Source of the DNA: Neodontobutis hainanensis | Taxonomy: Eukaryota; Chordata; Actinopteri; Gobiiformes; Odontobutidae | Direction: 5' to 3' | Assembly (NCBI GenBank): GCA_024349245.1 | Contig: JALDNG010000916.1 | Location: 1 to 64,000, forward strand | DNA: 64,000 nucleotides | Part shown: positions 11,803-23,647 of the stretch, in pieces | Layout of the letters: each line of letters opens with the position of its first letter | Position numbering within the stretch: position 1 is the stretch's first letter | Notes under the pieces: generated by a model | The model's input: only the letters and a program-made list of their open reading frames with translations | Databases searched by the model: none | What the model was told of the DNA's origin: nothing | Position numbers and translations under genes: made by a program

Positions 11803-12171
11803 CTTACACCCACAGAAATGACTAAATCTGTTGACATTTAGTTTCTAGACATTCACTCCACCTTTATGTTGTCTGTAAAGTTTTGATGAAAACCTAAGCT
11901 AGAGTATTTTGGTTAAAAATGAGAGTTGTATTGATCACAAATCTCCATTAAATGTTATTTGTCATTATTGTTGAAGTAATTAACAAATGGTGTCTTGTGT
12001 CACTTGTCAGATAGCTTTAATATAGAGCCATACAAACCATGTATAAAAAAATATTTGAAAAGCTAACAAGGACTTTAAGGATCACAGTCTTATTTATTTA
12101 TTTATTTGTAGAAAAGTATTCAAAACAATACAAACATTTCATTTGAACGTGGAAAAAACACAAACATTAAA

Positions 12172-15100
12172 TCATTTTATTCTAATAGAAGTTTGAAATT
12201 CCCAGCTTGGCTTCCATTTGCGTTCGCTGAAACATAAAGAATTTATAAATTACATAATGTACAACAGTTGTCACATTACCACTATAAAATCAATGTAGCT
12301 AAACCACTAGCTTTGCTACACATAACATTACGTTATCCAGTTTTACTTTGCACATTTTATACAAAATTATGCCGCTATGCACCATCACATTGGCTTACTT
12401 GTAAAGCCTTCAAAACTGTATTATTTAATTTAAACTCGTTACTAATATTCTAAATCTAAATGAGTTATTCTGACAGTATTTAGAAAGATGGCACACACGT
12501 ACCAAGTTCCACATGGCAGCCATTCCACTAGCACCTAAAAAATACAAATCCAGATATCAATCAATCAATCAATCAATCAATCTTAATATGTACAGCACTT
12601 TACAACAACTAAAATTAAAATCAAAGTGCTTTTCATTTAAAACAGGAGAGCATTTGCAGAAGTTTAAAATATATAGATAAAGCAATCCCAAAAGAAAAAT
12701 TACACAATAATAAACACACCAATACTAAAAATTTGAAAGGGACACAGTGCTATAGTGTTAAAAGCCTGTGTAATTATGAAGTCTTATTCTGGACTTGAAC
12801 AGGGCCATGTTGGTGATAACACGTAGGTCTACAGGTAATGTGTTCCAGACTTTAGGTGCAGCAACAGCAAATGAACAATTGCCCCACGGCTTATAGTGGG
12901 ACCTGGGAACAACCAAATAATATGACAATGTGTTGCTAGAACTATTTGTAGACAGTGCATCTCAAATGTGAACTTTAATGAAATACGCCCCATGTGTAAT
13001 CTAAAATTTAAGATACTGAGGTATAAATGTAAACATAAATATTAATGTAGAGTATAAAGTGCTATTGAGATGTGAACAGTTAAGGCATCAATCATACAAA
13101 ATAATTTACCTCACATTGTTATGTAGATAACAAAGTGAGGTATTATTGTAAGAACTGTAGCAATGCAAAATCCAATATATTGTGTGGTAAAAGAAAATAA
13201 GATGGAATATAGTGATACTTACCTTTTTCCCTCTCTTTTTAATTATTTTTGAGTACAGGAACACCCCTGTGGTGTCCCTTTCATGGCACTCATGACAAGA
13301 GTTGCTCCCATGCACTAACTTGGACTCATTGGTCGCCATGGCATGTGACTCTTCAGTGGTTATGGGGGTCATTGTAAGAGTTACAATCTCTACAAACATA
13401 GTAAATAAAAAAACAAATTTTTTTGGGAAAAGAGTTGTGTTTCATGCTGTAGCTATATGGTCTTACCCTTATGTGAGTTGTGCAGTGTGGAGGGTGGTCC
13501 AGTGGTTTTTGGTGGGGGGTCTTTCTCGCTTAGTACAGGTGGGTCATTTCTACGGCACACAGTTAGCATGTCTTGACCAGTGCAACTGGGTCTCTTGAGC
13601 AATACTGAAATAATAAAAAGTTTTGAGTAATACAAGAATGTCTGCTTTTTTATCTTTGGGTTGACATGTGCACCAGTTAGTGTCATTCAAAGACTAAACA
13701 GCACAGAGACCAGCCTCAAAAATGGAACAAAGTCATTTTGAGTGAGACCAATATTTCGCTTTTTGGATACCACCATAAACGTTACATTTGGAGTCAACAA
13801 GGTTTATGATGAAAGGAACACAGACCTACTGTGAAACATGGAGGTGGAGCTGAAGTTTTGGGGATGTGTGAGCTACAATGAAAAATATGAATGCAACATG
13901 TTATCAAAAACTGGAGGAAAATTTGCCCTCATCAGCCCGGAAGCTGCACATGGACGTACTTGGACGTTCCAACATGACAACAATCCAAAGCACAAGTTTA
14001 CCTATCATTGGCTACAGCAGCATAAATTAAATGTTCTGGACTTGCCTCTCAGTCTCCTGACCTCAACATCATTGAGTCACTCTGGGGAGATCTCAAACGT
14101 GCAGTTAATGCAGGACAGCCCAAAAATTTACAGGAACTGGAGGTTTTTTGTAAAAAAGCATGGGCAGCTTTACCATCTGAGAAAATAAAGAACCTCATCC
14201 ACAACTACCACAAAAGACTTCAGGCTGTCACTTACGTTAAAGGTGCAATAAACAGTATTAAGAACTGGGGTATGTGGTGAACTGGGGTAGTTTCTGTTGT
14301 CATTATGATTTAAAAAGAGTAAACACAATTGTTTGATAGTAAATGGCTTCACCCAACCACTAACTATGAGTGAAAAAAATGTTTTTGTGTTATTATTTAT
14401 ATTGTGGCCCAAAAAAATTCCAATTTCAGCCAGTTAAGTAAGTTATTATTTATATATTATATATATATATATACCTTTAGGAGAGTATTCTTCACAGGAT
14501 GGCTCTGGGGCCAGTGTGATGTCTATGTCTTGGCAGGACGGCACTGGGGTTGAACTGGAGTGTGTCTCTGCAGAAGTCCCATCTTGGGGCTCTGGGGGAT
14601 CCATTTCTCTCTCTTGCAGTCTCTTGAGAAAAACTGAAAGAAAAAAAAAAAAGATATGACTGTAGCTACATTTCTACATATCTATCTATATATGGTGGTG
14701 GCTCTAGGGTACAGGTAATATGTATTCAAGTAAATATACCTTCAGGCGAGTCTTCCTGACAGAGCACTGGGGTCTGTGTGAAGGGGGGCTCTGCAGAGGT
14801 CACGTTTGGTGGCTGTAGGTGAGCCATAGATTGAGAGGCAGGGGGAGAGTTCTTTGATCTCTTGCGAAATACTAAAAGAGTTGCCAAAATATACATTTAT
14901 TGATTCATTAATTAGATCAAGTCCAAAGTGGTTGTATCTATTTATAGTATATATATTGTATACATATATATACCTACTGTGCACTATGGTTTCAAATGCC
15001 TCCTTCAGACGGCTCTCAAGGCTGGATGGGAGTTTAAAATCTAAACTATATTTAATGTCTGCCACCACTTTACCCTTGTACTCTTTTGCCAAGAGCAATA

Positions 15101-15690
15101 TTGGGTAATACCCCATACAGGAGAACCTGTCCAGCTGAAAAAAGAAAAAAAACATGAATGAAATCATTTTCACTAGCTACATAAAATAAAGTATAAAAAT
15201 ACATTATTTGCTCACCAGCTTAAGGGCCTTTTCATGCTGCTTGTTCCCATTACAATTTTTTTGTTTGGCCTTCCACTCCTCCTGTGCCTCCAAAAACTTT
15301 GTCCTGGCTTCAACCAGGCGTTGCTTGTGAGGCTGCACCTGGCCACACTGGGGCACTTTTACATGCTACCCCAATGCTGCATTGGCAGTTGGGGCAGGTC
15401 TTTTTGTTGAGCCTGGCATAGCTTAATGATTGACAAAAATACACAGATTAATCATAAGTAATAAGGTGAAAACAGAGGAAATAATTTAGTTCCACATTAA
15501 CTGTACAATCGCAATTAGCCTAGCATACATAAACCCTTATATTATATAACTACATTCTGTATAATAACAGTAAATCAGTGTAACAAATGTTATACTGTTT
15601 GCAATATTAACAGTATCAAAAATTTAACTCTAGGCTTACTTACTGTTGTGTCGCTGCCTCTTCTTTTGGCGGGTCCATCTGTATTGTCAT
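12172..15690 (-). CDS. Leftward partner gene of the KDZ element: zinc-ribbon plus chromo-like protein, 9 exons
   Basis: I do not recognise this gene by name. Exons (minus): 15690-15644, 15421-15216, 15134-14978, 14871-14740, 14633-14475, 13604-13467, 13389-13223, 12534-12503, 12226-12172, all with GT/AG sites and matching phases; about 364 codons. Exon 2 encodes a zinc-ribbon-like start (KTCPNCQCSIGVACK, then PQCGQVQPHK). Exons 4-6 open with FRKR, FLKR and LLKR and enter in the same phase, suggesting exon duplication. Exon 7 has CHECHE and a basic stretch. Exons 8-9 read VLVEWLPCGTC, then KPSWEFQ, like a chromodomain edge. Start: ATG 15690 (or in-frame ATG 15678). Exon 2 holds a net 1-nt frameshift near 15345-15355. 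A Tc1 copy lies in the intron between exons 5 and 6. It may be a DNA- or chromatin-binding partner (inference). Confidence 0.72.
12555..12980 (+). repeat. Unclassified interspersed repeat starting with (TCAA)n
   Basis: Begins with CAATCAATCAATCAATCAAT at about 12558 and continues through a TGTACAGCACTTTACAACAA phrase to a CCAGACTTTAGGTGCAGCAA phrase, a combination common in fish repeats. It fills most of an intron of the leftward gene. No coding sequence. Confidence 0.5.
13687..14440 (+). mobile_element. Truncated Tc1-like element with transposase pseudogene
   Basis: The frame at 13838-14188 reads EVELKFWGCVSYNE, then WTFQHDNNPKHK (second DDE aspartate block), and, after shifts, SPDLNIIESLWGD and KNLIHNYHKRLQAV. 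The right end (GGCTTCACCC, 14346) matches the end of the same family at about 48000. The left end is missing. It lies in an intron of the leftward gene, in antisense. Confidence 0.75.
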
Positions 15691-16255
15691 GCGTAAATCC
15701 TAATTGAGCGCATTATTATTTGAGCGAAAAATTATCTGATAGATTTTCAAAATAAAACTGTTTTCTAGTCCTTCAAAGTAAATATTCAGAAAAATCATAA
15801 ATATTCCATATTTTGAACTCTTTGATAGTTCATCTTATTTATACTGTCATAAGTAATACACACACAAATTAAAGTTAGAGAAAATGTGTGAAAGTTAGGG
15901 TGACTATAGGCCTACTGCAACAGCCCTACTGCCCATTTTCAAACTTGTCCCTTGTTCTTTCAAATGTCTGTTTATAGCCCCAGTTTTCAACTGTCCTTGC
16001 TCTAAGTGTTCCTATTTAACCAGTGCTACAAACATTTAACTATAAAATCTGATGATTATTAATTAATAATGTGTCTCTTTATACAATTGTCAACCCTGTG
16101 AGTCTGTGACTTTTTGAATCTTTGAATGAGTGTATAGTTTGTTTTGTCATGCCAATATTATATTAAAAGATCTTACGCTAAATTATGTTACTTTGCTTGA
16201 CATTGTTACAATGAGTGTAAGAATGAATGTAACAATGAATGTAACAATGAGTGTA

Positions 16256-17058
16256 ATGTGCAATGCAAAGTCTTTCCACATTTTGTCACATTATGACCAC
16301 AAACATAAATATATTTTATCATAATTTTATATAAAAGACCAACACAAAGTGGCACATAATTGTGAAGTAAAAGATAAATTACAAAAGATTGAAGTTGATG
16401 ATTGAAAAACAGAAAAAGGCAGAGTGCAATAGTATTCAGCCCATTTTCTCTGAGTTCAACCAACTGCCTTCAGACAGGACAAGAGACAGACATTTATTTT
16501 TGTATAGCCCAATATTACAACAACAGCCAAAGGCCTTAACAAACTGCACTAGACAACATCTTTTGTCCTTAGACCTTCCATCAGGGTGTGGAAAAACTAT
16601 TGAAAACAACAGAAATAAACAAAGATATTCACAAAAAAAAAAACAACTCAGAAGTTGCCTGATGATTGTTGAATGATCAAATGTTGACCGAATGACTAAA
16701 CAGAATCCACCTGTTTGTAATCTAACCTGAGTAGAAATAAAACTGTTCTGTAATGACCCCAGAGGTTTGGCAAAAGATTATTGGAAAGCAAACAGCATCA
16801 AGAAGTCCAAAGAACACACCGGACAGGTCAGGGATTAAGTTTAAGGGAAGTTTAAGGCTGGGTTAGGCTATAAAAAATCCAAAGCTTTGAACATCTCATG
16901 GAGCACTGTTCAATTCATTCTGGAACTAGAAATGGTCTAACTGCAAACCTACCAAGAAACGCCGTCCACCTAAACTTACAGGCCAAACCAGAAGAGAACT
17001 TTTTAGTAATGTATAGCCAAAAACCCCAGGGTGACTTTGGAGGAACTGCAGAGATCTA
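16256..17058 (+). mobile_element. Tc1-like 5' half with an embedded short repeat
   Basis: TIR-like sequence at 16256-16470 (CTTTCCACATTTTGTCACATTATG, only the start of a longer block, and the CAATAGTATTCAGCCC phrase) and transposase sequence at 16690-17058 (KPRNAVHLN-like and NPQGDFGGTAEI-like phrases after shifts). Between them, 16480-16600 is a different fish repeat (TATTTTTGTATAGCCCAATA). Truncated where the LINE piece starts at about 17059. Confidence 0.55.
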
Positions 17059-17640
17059 CAGCTGCTCCTCCACAAGAAGGCTGAGGTGGCTTGGGCATCT
17101 GTTGCAGATGCCCTTTGGACGCCCCCCTGGGATGTGTTACGAGCATGTTTCACCGGGAGGAGGCTTTGGTGTTACAAGAATTCTTTATTGTTATTATCCA
17201 GAGAGACACGTAGACAGTACAGAGTATAGTTGAAAAGTCAATGGTCAAGTTTAATTCTTGCAAGAATAAAGCAACAACAAACATGTCATTATGGTACAGA
17301 ATGTGGTTTGCTTGGAAAAGTAAACAATACATACATAATAGATTTTATATCATGCAGTAAATTCTACCCAGCACAAGTTCCCAGGTGCAGAAGTCATTCA
17401 GTGGCAAGTTATGTTTACCTCATGTTTGGATGAGCATGAAGGACATGACTGATTTGACATGACCTGAAGAGAACTAGGAGCACCCAGTAATTATAAACAA
17501 TAGAAAATTAAAAATATTATAACACCGGGCAAGACCTAGGACAGGCTGGAGGGACTATGTCTCCGGCTGGCCTGGGAACGCCTCGGTATTCCTTGGGAGG
17601 TGAAGGCTAGGTAGAGGCTCTAATGGCCCATGGCCAGAGA
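17059..17640 (+). mobile_element. LINE 3' fragment split by a ~350 bp insertion
   Basis: Plus strand reads RLRWLGHLLQMPFGRPPG (17080-17135) and, after an interruption, RPRTGWRDYVSGWPGNASV-like sequence (17530-17600). This is the same non-LTR family as the minus-strand copy at 58030-60160. The interruption (about 17172-17527) starts TGTTAC and ends TAACA, like a solo LTR, but no clean target duplication is visible. Confidence 0.5.
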
Positions 17641-17892
17641 GGGATGGATGGCCTTAAGGGGGAGTGAATACAGAGGATTTAGGTGAGGCTCTAAAACTTA
17701 ATAAAAGGAATGGATATATATTAGTAAAAGCCAAGGAGTTTTCTGACCTGCAACTCAATCATCAATTTTGAAGCCAAAACAATTATTTCATAAATAAGTT
17801 GCACAAATTTTGCCTGTAATTTTTAGTCATCTGGACTGGCATACCAAAGACCATGGACAGAACATGTGACTGTGTAAGTATTTCTATTTGAA

Positions 17893-17950
17893 ATTGTTGT
17901 TGTTGTTGTTGTTGTTTGTAGTAGTAGTAGTAGTATTAGTAATAGTGTAA
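17893..17950 (+). repeat. (GTT)n and (GTA)n microsatellite
   Basis: Adjacent TTG and TAG trinucleotide runs in the 5' flank of the transposase gene. Confidence 0.9.
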
Positions 17951-18355
17951 GTATTTTAATTAATTAGTTTTAATTAATTAGTATTTATGTCTGCAATCTG
18001 CAGTGCGCATGCAAGCATTAAACACATGGAAAACTTTTGAACAAAAGTTACATAGTCAAAACGCTTTTTAGCAGTAAAAATTGTTTTTACATCCGGTAAA
18101 TATATATCCTCTACTGAAAAGTGGCTTATTGTTATTAATATTATTTTTCTGTATTTAAGGGTTTGCCACTACGGCAGTGCGCATGTGCACGCCGTAAATA
18201 CTGGCGAAATATTAGCATTTGTTTGTGAAAGGATTTCAAGAGCCTAAACAGGATTATCTGGCATATTAAAACAAATTTCTTAAGGTAAGTTGCATTTATA
18301 CTTATTTATTTAGGTTAAGATGTTGATAATGCTTCTACAATTATTGTTACGACAG

Positions 18356-21300
18356 TTGTCAGCCACTATGTCTGATCCGTCAAATGACAACAGCGAAGAT
18401 TCAGAAGAGCTTAAACATTTAGAATCCATTTTGACTGATGTGGAGGAAAGACAATTAGACTTATTGGTGGACCAGCAAGATGCCAAGGTAAACGACAAAG
18501 GCCTCAGATTGTCCATAATTAATGGATGTTTTATCATTTAAACTTTACAGATTTTGAGTTAACTTGTTTTTAATATAAATTTTAACAGTGGGAAGACGAA
18601 AGCCACCATAGCAAGAAGGCAAAGCAAAAATTTAAACACACCCAAAAAAAGCAAGTTCACTGGAGGAAGAGAGACAGCTATGGCCGCCTGATACCTGAGC
18701 TAAGATCAACAGCTGGCGGTATAGTCTGGGTGATCTACACACACAACTATTAAAATGCAAAGTTTTCTGATTTCTTTGAGTTGTCTTACAGCCCCTGGGT
18801 CAGTTCATCAATTTGGGCCCAAAGATGTGTATGGTAAAGATTGTCCCAGCACATCTGATGGTTAGTAATGAGGTGCAATGGGCTTTTGTTGTTTCTTTTA
18901 ATATTTATGGCTGTACAACAAATAACTTCTTTTTGTGTTTTATTTTTTTAAGCTCCCCAACTGGAGATTGAAGTGGCACAACAGTCAATTGGTGGGTCTA
19001 AAGTTTTATAATTATGTATAGCTTTGTCACTTTATGGTTTATTGAATTCCAACTCTGTTGTTTTCTAGATTCACAGCTCCAATTACTAAAAAATAGCTTA
19101 AAGGATGAGCCTGTGGACTGCACAACAGAACTGCGCAAGACCTGGGAGTTTCGCCAAAATCTTTGTGAAGAGAAATGGGAGATAGCCAGACCCCATCTAC
19201 TGGAGGGCATGCTCTGTGCTGAAAGAATACCTGAGGAGCTTTGTGATTATTGTATTGTGGAACAGGCTGTAGTCCGCTGTCGAGATTGTCTCCCTAAATC
19301 ATTCTTCTGTGGAAATTGTGACAAGGATATTCATCAGCACTGTGTTCTACACAACAGAGATTCCATGATTGAAGGTTTTTATAAACCTTTTCCACCAACC
19401 TCTTACATTTCCAAAGATAATGATGGAGAATATACTACATGTGAACAAGGTTTGTATTAAAGTCTTCAAATGAAATTGTATAGCAAGATGTTTATTAAAT
19501 GTCTTAATTTTTTTCTCAGCAAGACTATTGCCCATGTCATTGCCCAAAGTTATTTGTCATTGTGACAAATCTCATAGAACTGTTGATTTTGGGCGACCCA
19601 TCATCCTCATAAACATAAGTGGTAAGTGATATAAAAATGATATTTCTTTCATGTTACAATGACAAATTTAGTGTGTAAATCTATTCATTTGTATATCAAT
19701 ATGTATAATGTGTTCTGCTCTCAGGGAGGTATCAATTGTCACTACCTGTCCTTACTTGCACATCTTGCCTGTCAGTGTGGACCCCAAAGGTAAATGACCT
19801 TCAAGCAAGTGGTTACTGGCCTGGCCATGTTGAATTCCGAACAGTCTACACGGTTGATTTGTTTAACATGTTTGAAGAGTTTAAGGTTACCGCCCCAGGT
19901 TTATCACGTCAAGCATTTATAAAAATGCTTGAACACCGTTCTAGGAGCTTTGGTCGTGTGAGTCATTGAAAATATCAGTAACCACAAAAGATAAAGATTA
20001 ACTTTTATTTATTTATTTATTTATTTATTTGTTTGTTTTTTTAATTTCAGGCAGGAAACATATGCGATACCATGCAACGATCATTTTTGGAGTGGACATA
20101 CTGTAGGCATGAAAAAGAGAAGCATTTAAACATTGAGCATTTCTGCTGTCCAGCTTGTACACCAGACGTATCGGCAATATCTCTTGATGGTAACCGGAAG
20201 ATGTATCGCTTTAACAGGACTAAAGGGTATTTATTGTATGGATTTTATTTGTTTTAGCAGTAATTGAAATGTTAAACTAAAAAGCATACTATGGACCAAT
20301 TGTTTTTATATATATATATATATTTATTTATTTATTTATTTATTTTTCCCGCAGACTGGCTGAAAATGGATTTTTTGATGGTACTTTTTTAGTGAAGGAT
20401 GAGGCGGTGAGGGACTTCGTGAACATAATACGCAATAAAGTTCAACCGGTGAGTTGATAACTTGCCTACATTTGACTGCTTCGTCGTCACCCAATAAGCC
20501 AGTTTTATTTGCAACTATATTTGCAGTGGTATTCATGCAATGTTCTAATGAAAATTCTATCTTTGAAAAAATTAAAATTGCTTTAAAGGTTTCTGGAAAG
20601 GGTATTTGCGGTACAAGTGAGTGGACTGCTGCTCGAGAAACCTCAAAAAAAGGTGGCCCAAGACTGGATGAGGAGGGAGTGGAAGTTGCTGTCTGTCGAC
20701 ATGGCATGCTCTACAGCGCTTTAAACATGTTCCGAGGAGAGATATTTGCATACCCGCTTTATCTCCAAAAGAAGCATGCGGGAGTTAATAAGATTGACTT
20801 TATTTGCACAGACATCATGTGCAAGTACTATCCCTACTTGCAGAAGGTCTGTGACTCATTTCCAGATCTATTGCCATTGTTACAAAACAAACCCTTTCTC
20901 TCCGTTATGCATGCTAAGGGACACTCTGCCAAGTGTGAGGTATTTTTACATTTTATGCTTATCTTTAAATATTTACTATTTGAGTGGGGTAGACACTTTT
21001 TTTTATTTATTTTTATTGGTTCACTTCAGGTGCAGTGGGGAGGGCGAAATCAAGATGGAGCTGGTTAGTAACATTTTAAAATTAATTCAATATATAGTGC
21101 TGTCCTATTTTGAGTTTTTAAACTCTATTGTAGGTATGACTGTAGGTGAAGAAGTGGAGCAAGTTAATTCTTTCTTATCCCGTGTTGCACTTACAACAAA
21201 ATACATGACCAAAGCTGGTAAGTCTTGTACCGCTGTACAAACATGCAACATTACTGAGCTACTCGGTTTTACTGTGTAACACTTTTTCCTTTTTTGTAAT

Positions 21301-22603
21301 AGCTCGCACAGACATGATTACTATACATGCAAGAGGATGGAACGTAAGGAAGCAAAATTTCCTACACAAGTACCTCTCTGAAAGATATTTTAAGGTATCT
21401 GTTAATGTTAATATTGACCATTATTTTAAAACTGTAATGTTTCACCATTTTTACATTTAGAACAACTAACTTACTCTAATTTAACTTGAAGCAATGCTTA
21501 GGTTTTCACATAAAATTTATTGTAGACATTAAAGAGGACTGTGGATGAACAGAAACGGCTCGAGACCTTAAAGACTGAGCTGGGGATCACTGATCTTGAT
21601 CTACAGGGTTGGGTTGAAGATGTTAAGGAATGGGCTGCGGCAAGTATGTTTCTCTTTGGCTTAAAGAGAACGTTTAAATATTGACATAAGTGAAATTTAA
21701 CTTGCTATCTTACAGCTCCAACTCAACCAAGTCAAGACGATGCAACAGGGCTGCAGCATGTCATGGAAGGGCTGGCTTTAAGCATACAACAAAAAAAAAG
21801 AGACAAATATCGTCAGAATGGTGGGTACACAACATGACTCTGTTCTTTCGAAATGACTTTTAGTCCAAACTTTAAGGTTAATTTTTATTATACTGCAGAG
21901 AGAAGCAAGGCCAGGCAGTACATTAACTCAAAGATTCAGAAATAGAAAAAAAAAACTAAATGAAATAATAGGTTACTATAACCAGCTGGTGTCAGAGGAA
22001 GACGCTGTTCCCCCAGCAGATGTGATCCTGACATCTGAGTGTCCTCTGTGGCCGTGGGACAAAGGTAAACCCTTTCTTGGATTACCTGTAAAATGTTTCA
22101 GAACTTGTATGACTTTACATACAATAACATTATTTGTTATTACAGCATCAGACGTTCCTGTTAAAACAAAGAAACAGGCTTTTGACAAATTCATGCTTGT
22201 CTGCCGCCTCACAGAGGAAGAAGGAATCCTATTGAAAGAAATGCGGCAGCATTGGCAGAGCCTGTGCCAGCTGTCCAACATGCTAAAAGAAAAAATGTCT
22301 GGTAAGTGTATTTCTATTAGTACTGTTGCTCAAAGATGACTGATTGAAATTACCTTATTTTTATTTTATTTTTTCTCTAATCCAGGTTCTACTGTTACTG
22401 AAGTACCGCAGATGGCTTGTGAAGGGCTTGCTTGCTGTTTACAAGCTGAACTTTCTAAAACAAAAGAACTCATGTCTGAGGTTCATTCAACATATAAAAA
22501 AATAGTCTCTCATGAGGAGTTGGAGGTGGAGGAAAAGGAGGAAGAAATGGAAGAAGATGACTACTTCTTTACTGAATCTGAGAGTGAAAATGATGAAGAT
22601 TAA
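18356..22603 (+). CDS. KDZ-superfamily transposase, 18 coding exons, C-terminal lesion
   Basis: Proposed catalyst of the element. Coding exons: 18368-18487, 18589-18718, 18792-18860, 18953-18991, 19069-19449, 19520-19621, 19725-19957, 20051-20226, 20355-20448, 20589-20939, 21030-21063, 21134-21217, 21303-21394, 21526-21643, 21716-21820, 21899-22064, 22146-22301, 22386-22603; all GT-AG and in phase, about 888 codons. A cysteine cluster (CDYC..RCRDC..FFCGNCD..H, residues ~178-215) precedes the KDZ core: SLDGNRKMYRF (D ~404), FICTDIMCKYY (D ~523), SVMHAKGHSAKCE and GEEVEQVN (E ~582-585), candidate DDE residues. Coiled and acidic tail. Start: ATG 18368 after an acceptor at 18355; ATG 18320 is an alternative. 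Exon 16 has TAG at 21943 and a run of ten A where nine keep frame, which would cut the product to about 725 residues with the core intact. Confidence 0.85.
19990..20035 (+). repeat. (TTTA)n in a transposase intron
   Basis: Short TTTA run between exons 7 and 8 of the transposase gene; a second (TA)n/(TTTA)n run lies at 20307-20346 in the next intron, directly before its acceptor. Confidence 0.85.
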
Positions 22604-22622
22604 GCTGTCTTGAGTGTTGTGT

Positions 22623-22698
22623 AAAAATAAATAAGATTGTGATCCTTAAAGTCCTTGTTAGCTTTTCAAATATTTTTTTATACATGGTTTGTATGGCT
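22623..22698 (+). repeat. Inner end of the right TIR, cut off by the ERV
   Basis: Reverse complement of 12021-12096. It starts about 20 bp after the transposase stop codon and carries AATAAA at 22626-22631, the probable polyadenylation signal of the transposase gene. It ends with GGCT (22695-22698), the ERV target, and continues after the ERV at 30703. Confidence 0.85.
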
Positions 22699-23123
22699 TG
22701 TGGTTGAAAAAATAAATATATTATTGTGGAATAAGTTTGAGAGAAAACAACAGATGTCTTTTGGTGATTTATTTAAGGAAAAAGGAAAAAAAGAATTCAG
22801 AGACATCTTTTGCAAAAGGAGGAATGGAAAATACAACTCTGTCTGTGTACAGAGTTGCATGAACAGTCCCAATGTTAACTAGGCGGGCTTAGAATTTATA
22901 CTGAAATCACAGCAGATAAGAAAAATGAAACACTGGCTCTCAGAGAGTGAGCCGTCTAACATGAATCAGCATTTTACTGGTTTTCCCAGAAAACAGAGTT
23001 GTCTCTGTATAAGACAATTGTATCAGTTTGAAAACAGTAGCACAGGTGGTGCACATATCATTCTGCTGCGGTCAAGGACAGCACAGAGCATGTGAAAGAG
23101 GAAAATATCATTTTCCCATTACA
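22699..23123 (-). repeat. 3' LTR
   Basis: In element orientation it begins TGTAATGGG and ends CAACCACA. A TATA-like ATAAATT lies at about 22892-22899 (minus) and AATAAA at 22768-22773 (minus), giving a plausible U3-R-U5 layout. Confidence 0.9.
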
Positions 23124-23137
23124 ATTCCCTCCTTTTG
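23124..23137 (-). other. Polypurine tract
   Basis: Minus-strand AAAAGGAGGGAAT sits directly before the 3' LTR, the expected primer site for plus-strand synthesis. Confidence 0.8.
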
Positions 23138-23647
23138 ATCAAACACAATTGATCAACCAAAATCAATCAAAACTTAATTAGGATACAAAACATAAATCAA
23201 ATTAACCTTAACTTTGTGAGTTGTACTAAAGTTTGTGGTGCCGAAAAACCCAGCCGAGGGTTGACTAAATCAAGCAGAAACATTTCATACCATCAGTAGC
23301 TGACCTAACGCTGGGAAAAGAACACCACAGCCCCTCCCTCACAGGCGGCATAACTCACTAGGGTTAAACATAAGCATTAGATGAAAAATATTCACAAAAC
23401 AAATCAGTTTGTAAAACTTAAAAACCTTCAAGTCATTTAAGACTTTACCTCAAAGAAAGCATTAGTGAAAAAAAATTAAAAACACCACATGTAAGTCCAC
23501 AATTTTAGCCTTAGCGTGTCTAAAATAACAAAAATTAAAATTATCAGGTTCAAAAGTTGATTAGCTGTGATTGCTTCGGTGACTATATTTCACAATTACT
23601 ATTTCAAAAGAAAATTACATCTGGATTACACAGACATAGGAACATAC

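Larger units (their letters stand above)
8713..12096 (+). repeat. Left terminal inverted repeat of the KDZ element (split)
   Basis: TIR sequence runs 8713-9632, is interrupted by the P-like insertion, and resumes 11811-12096 (about 1,206 bp in all). It pairs with 31841 back to 30703 and then 22698 back to 22623. Outer part includes the palindrome AGGATGTAACATCCT (about 8919-8933). The inner end carries TTTATT (12093-12098), a minus-strand AATAAA that serves the leftward gene. Mismatches between arms are a few per hundred bases by eye. Confidence 0.88.
15691..18355. promoter_or_regulatory. Divergent intergenic region between the two transposon genes
   Basis: Both genes start here and run apart, so their promoters must lie in this 2.7 kb. 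Next to the transposase gene are TGCGCATGTGCA (18178-18189, one mismatch from the NRF1 palindrome) and TGCGCATGCA (18004-18013). A probable untranslated first exon ends at 18284 (TTAAG, then GTAAGT). The middle is filled by a Tc1 fragment and a LINE fragment. Regulatory function is inferred from position and motif only. Confidence 0.45.
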
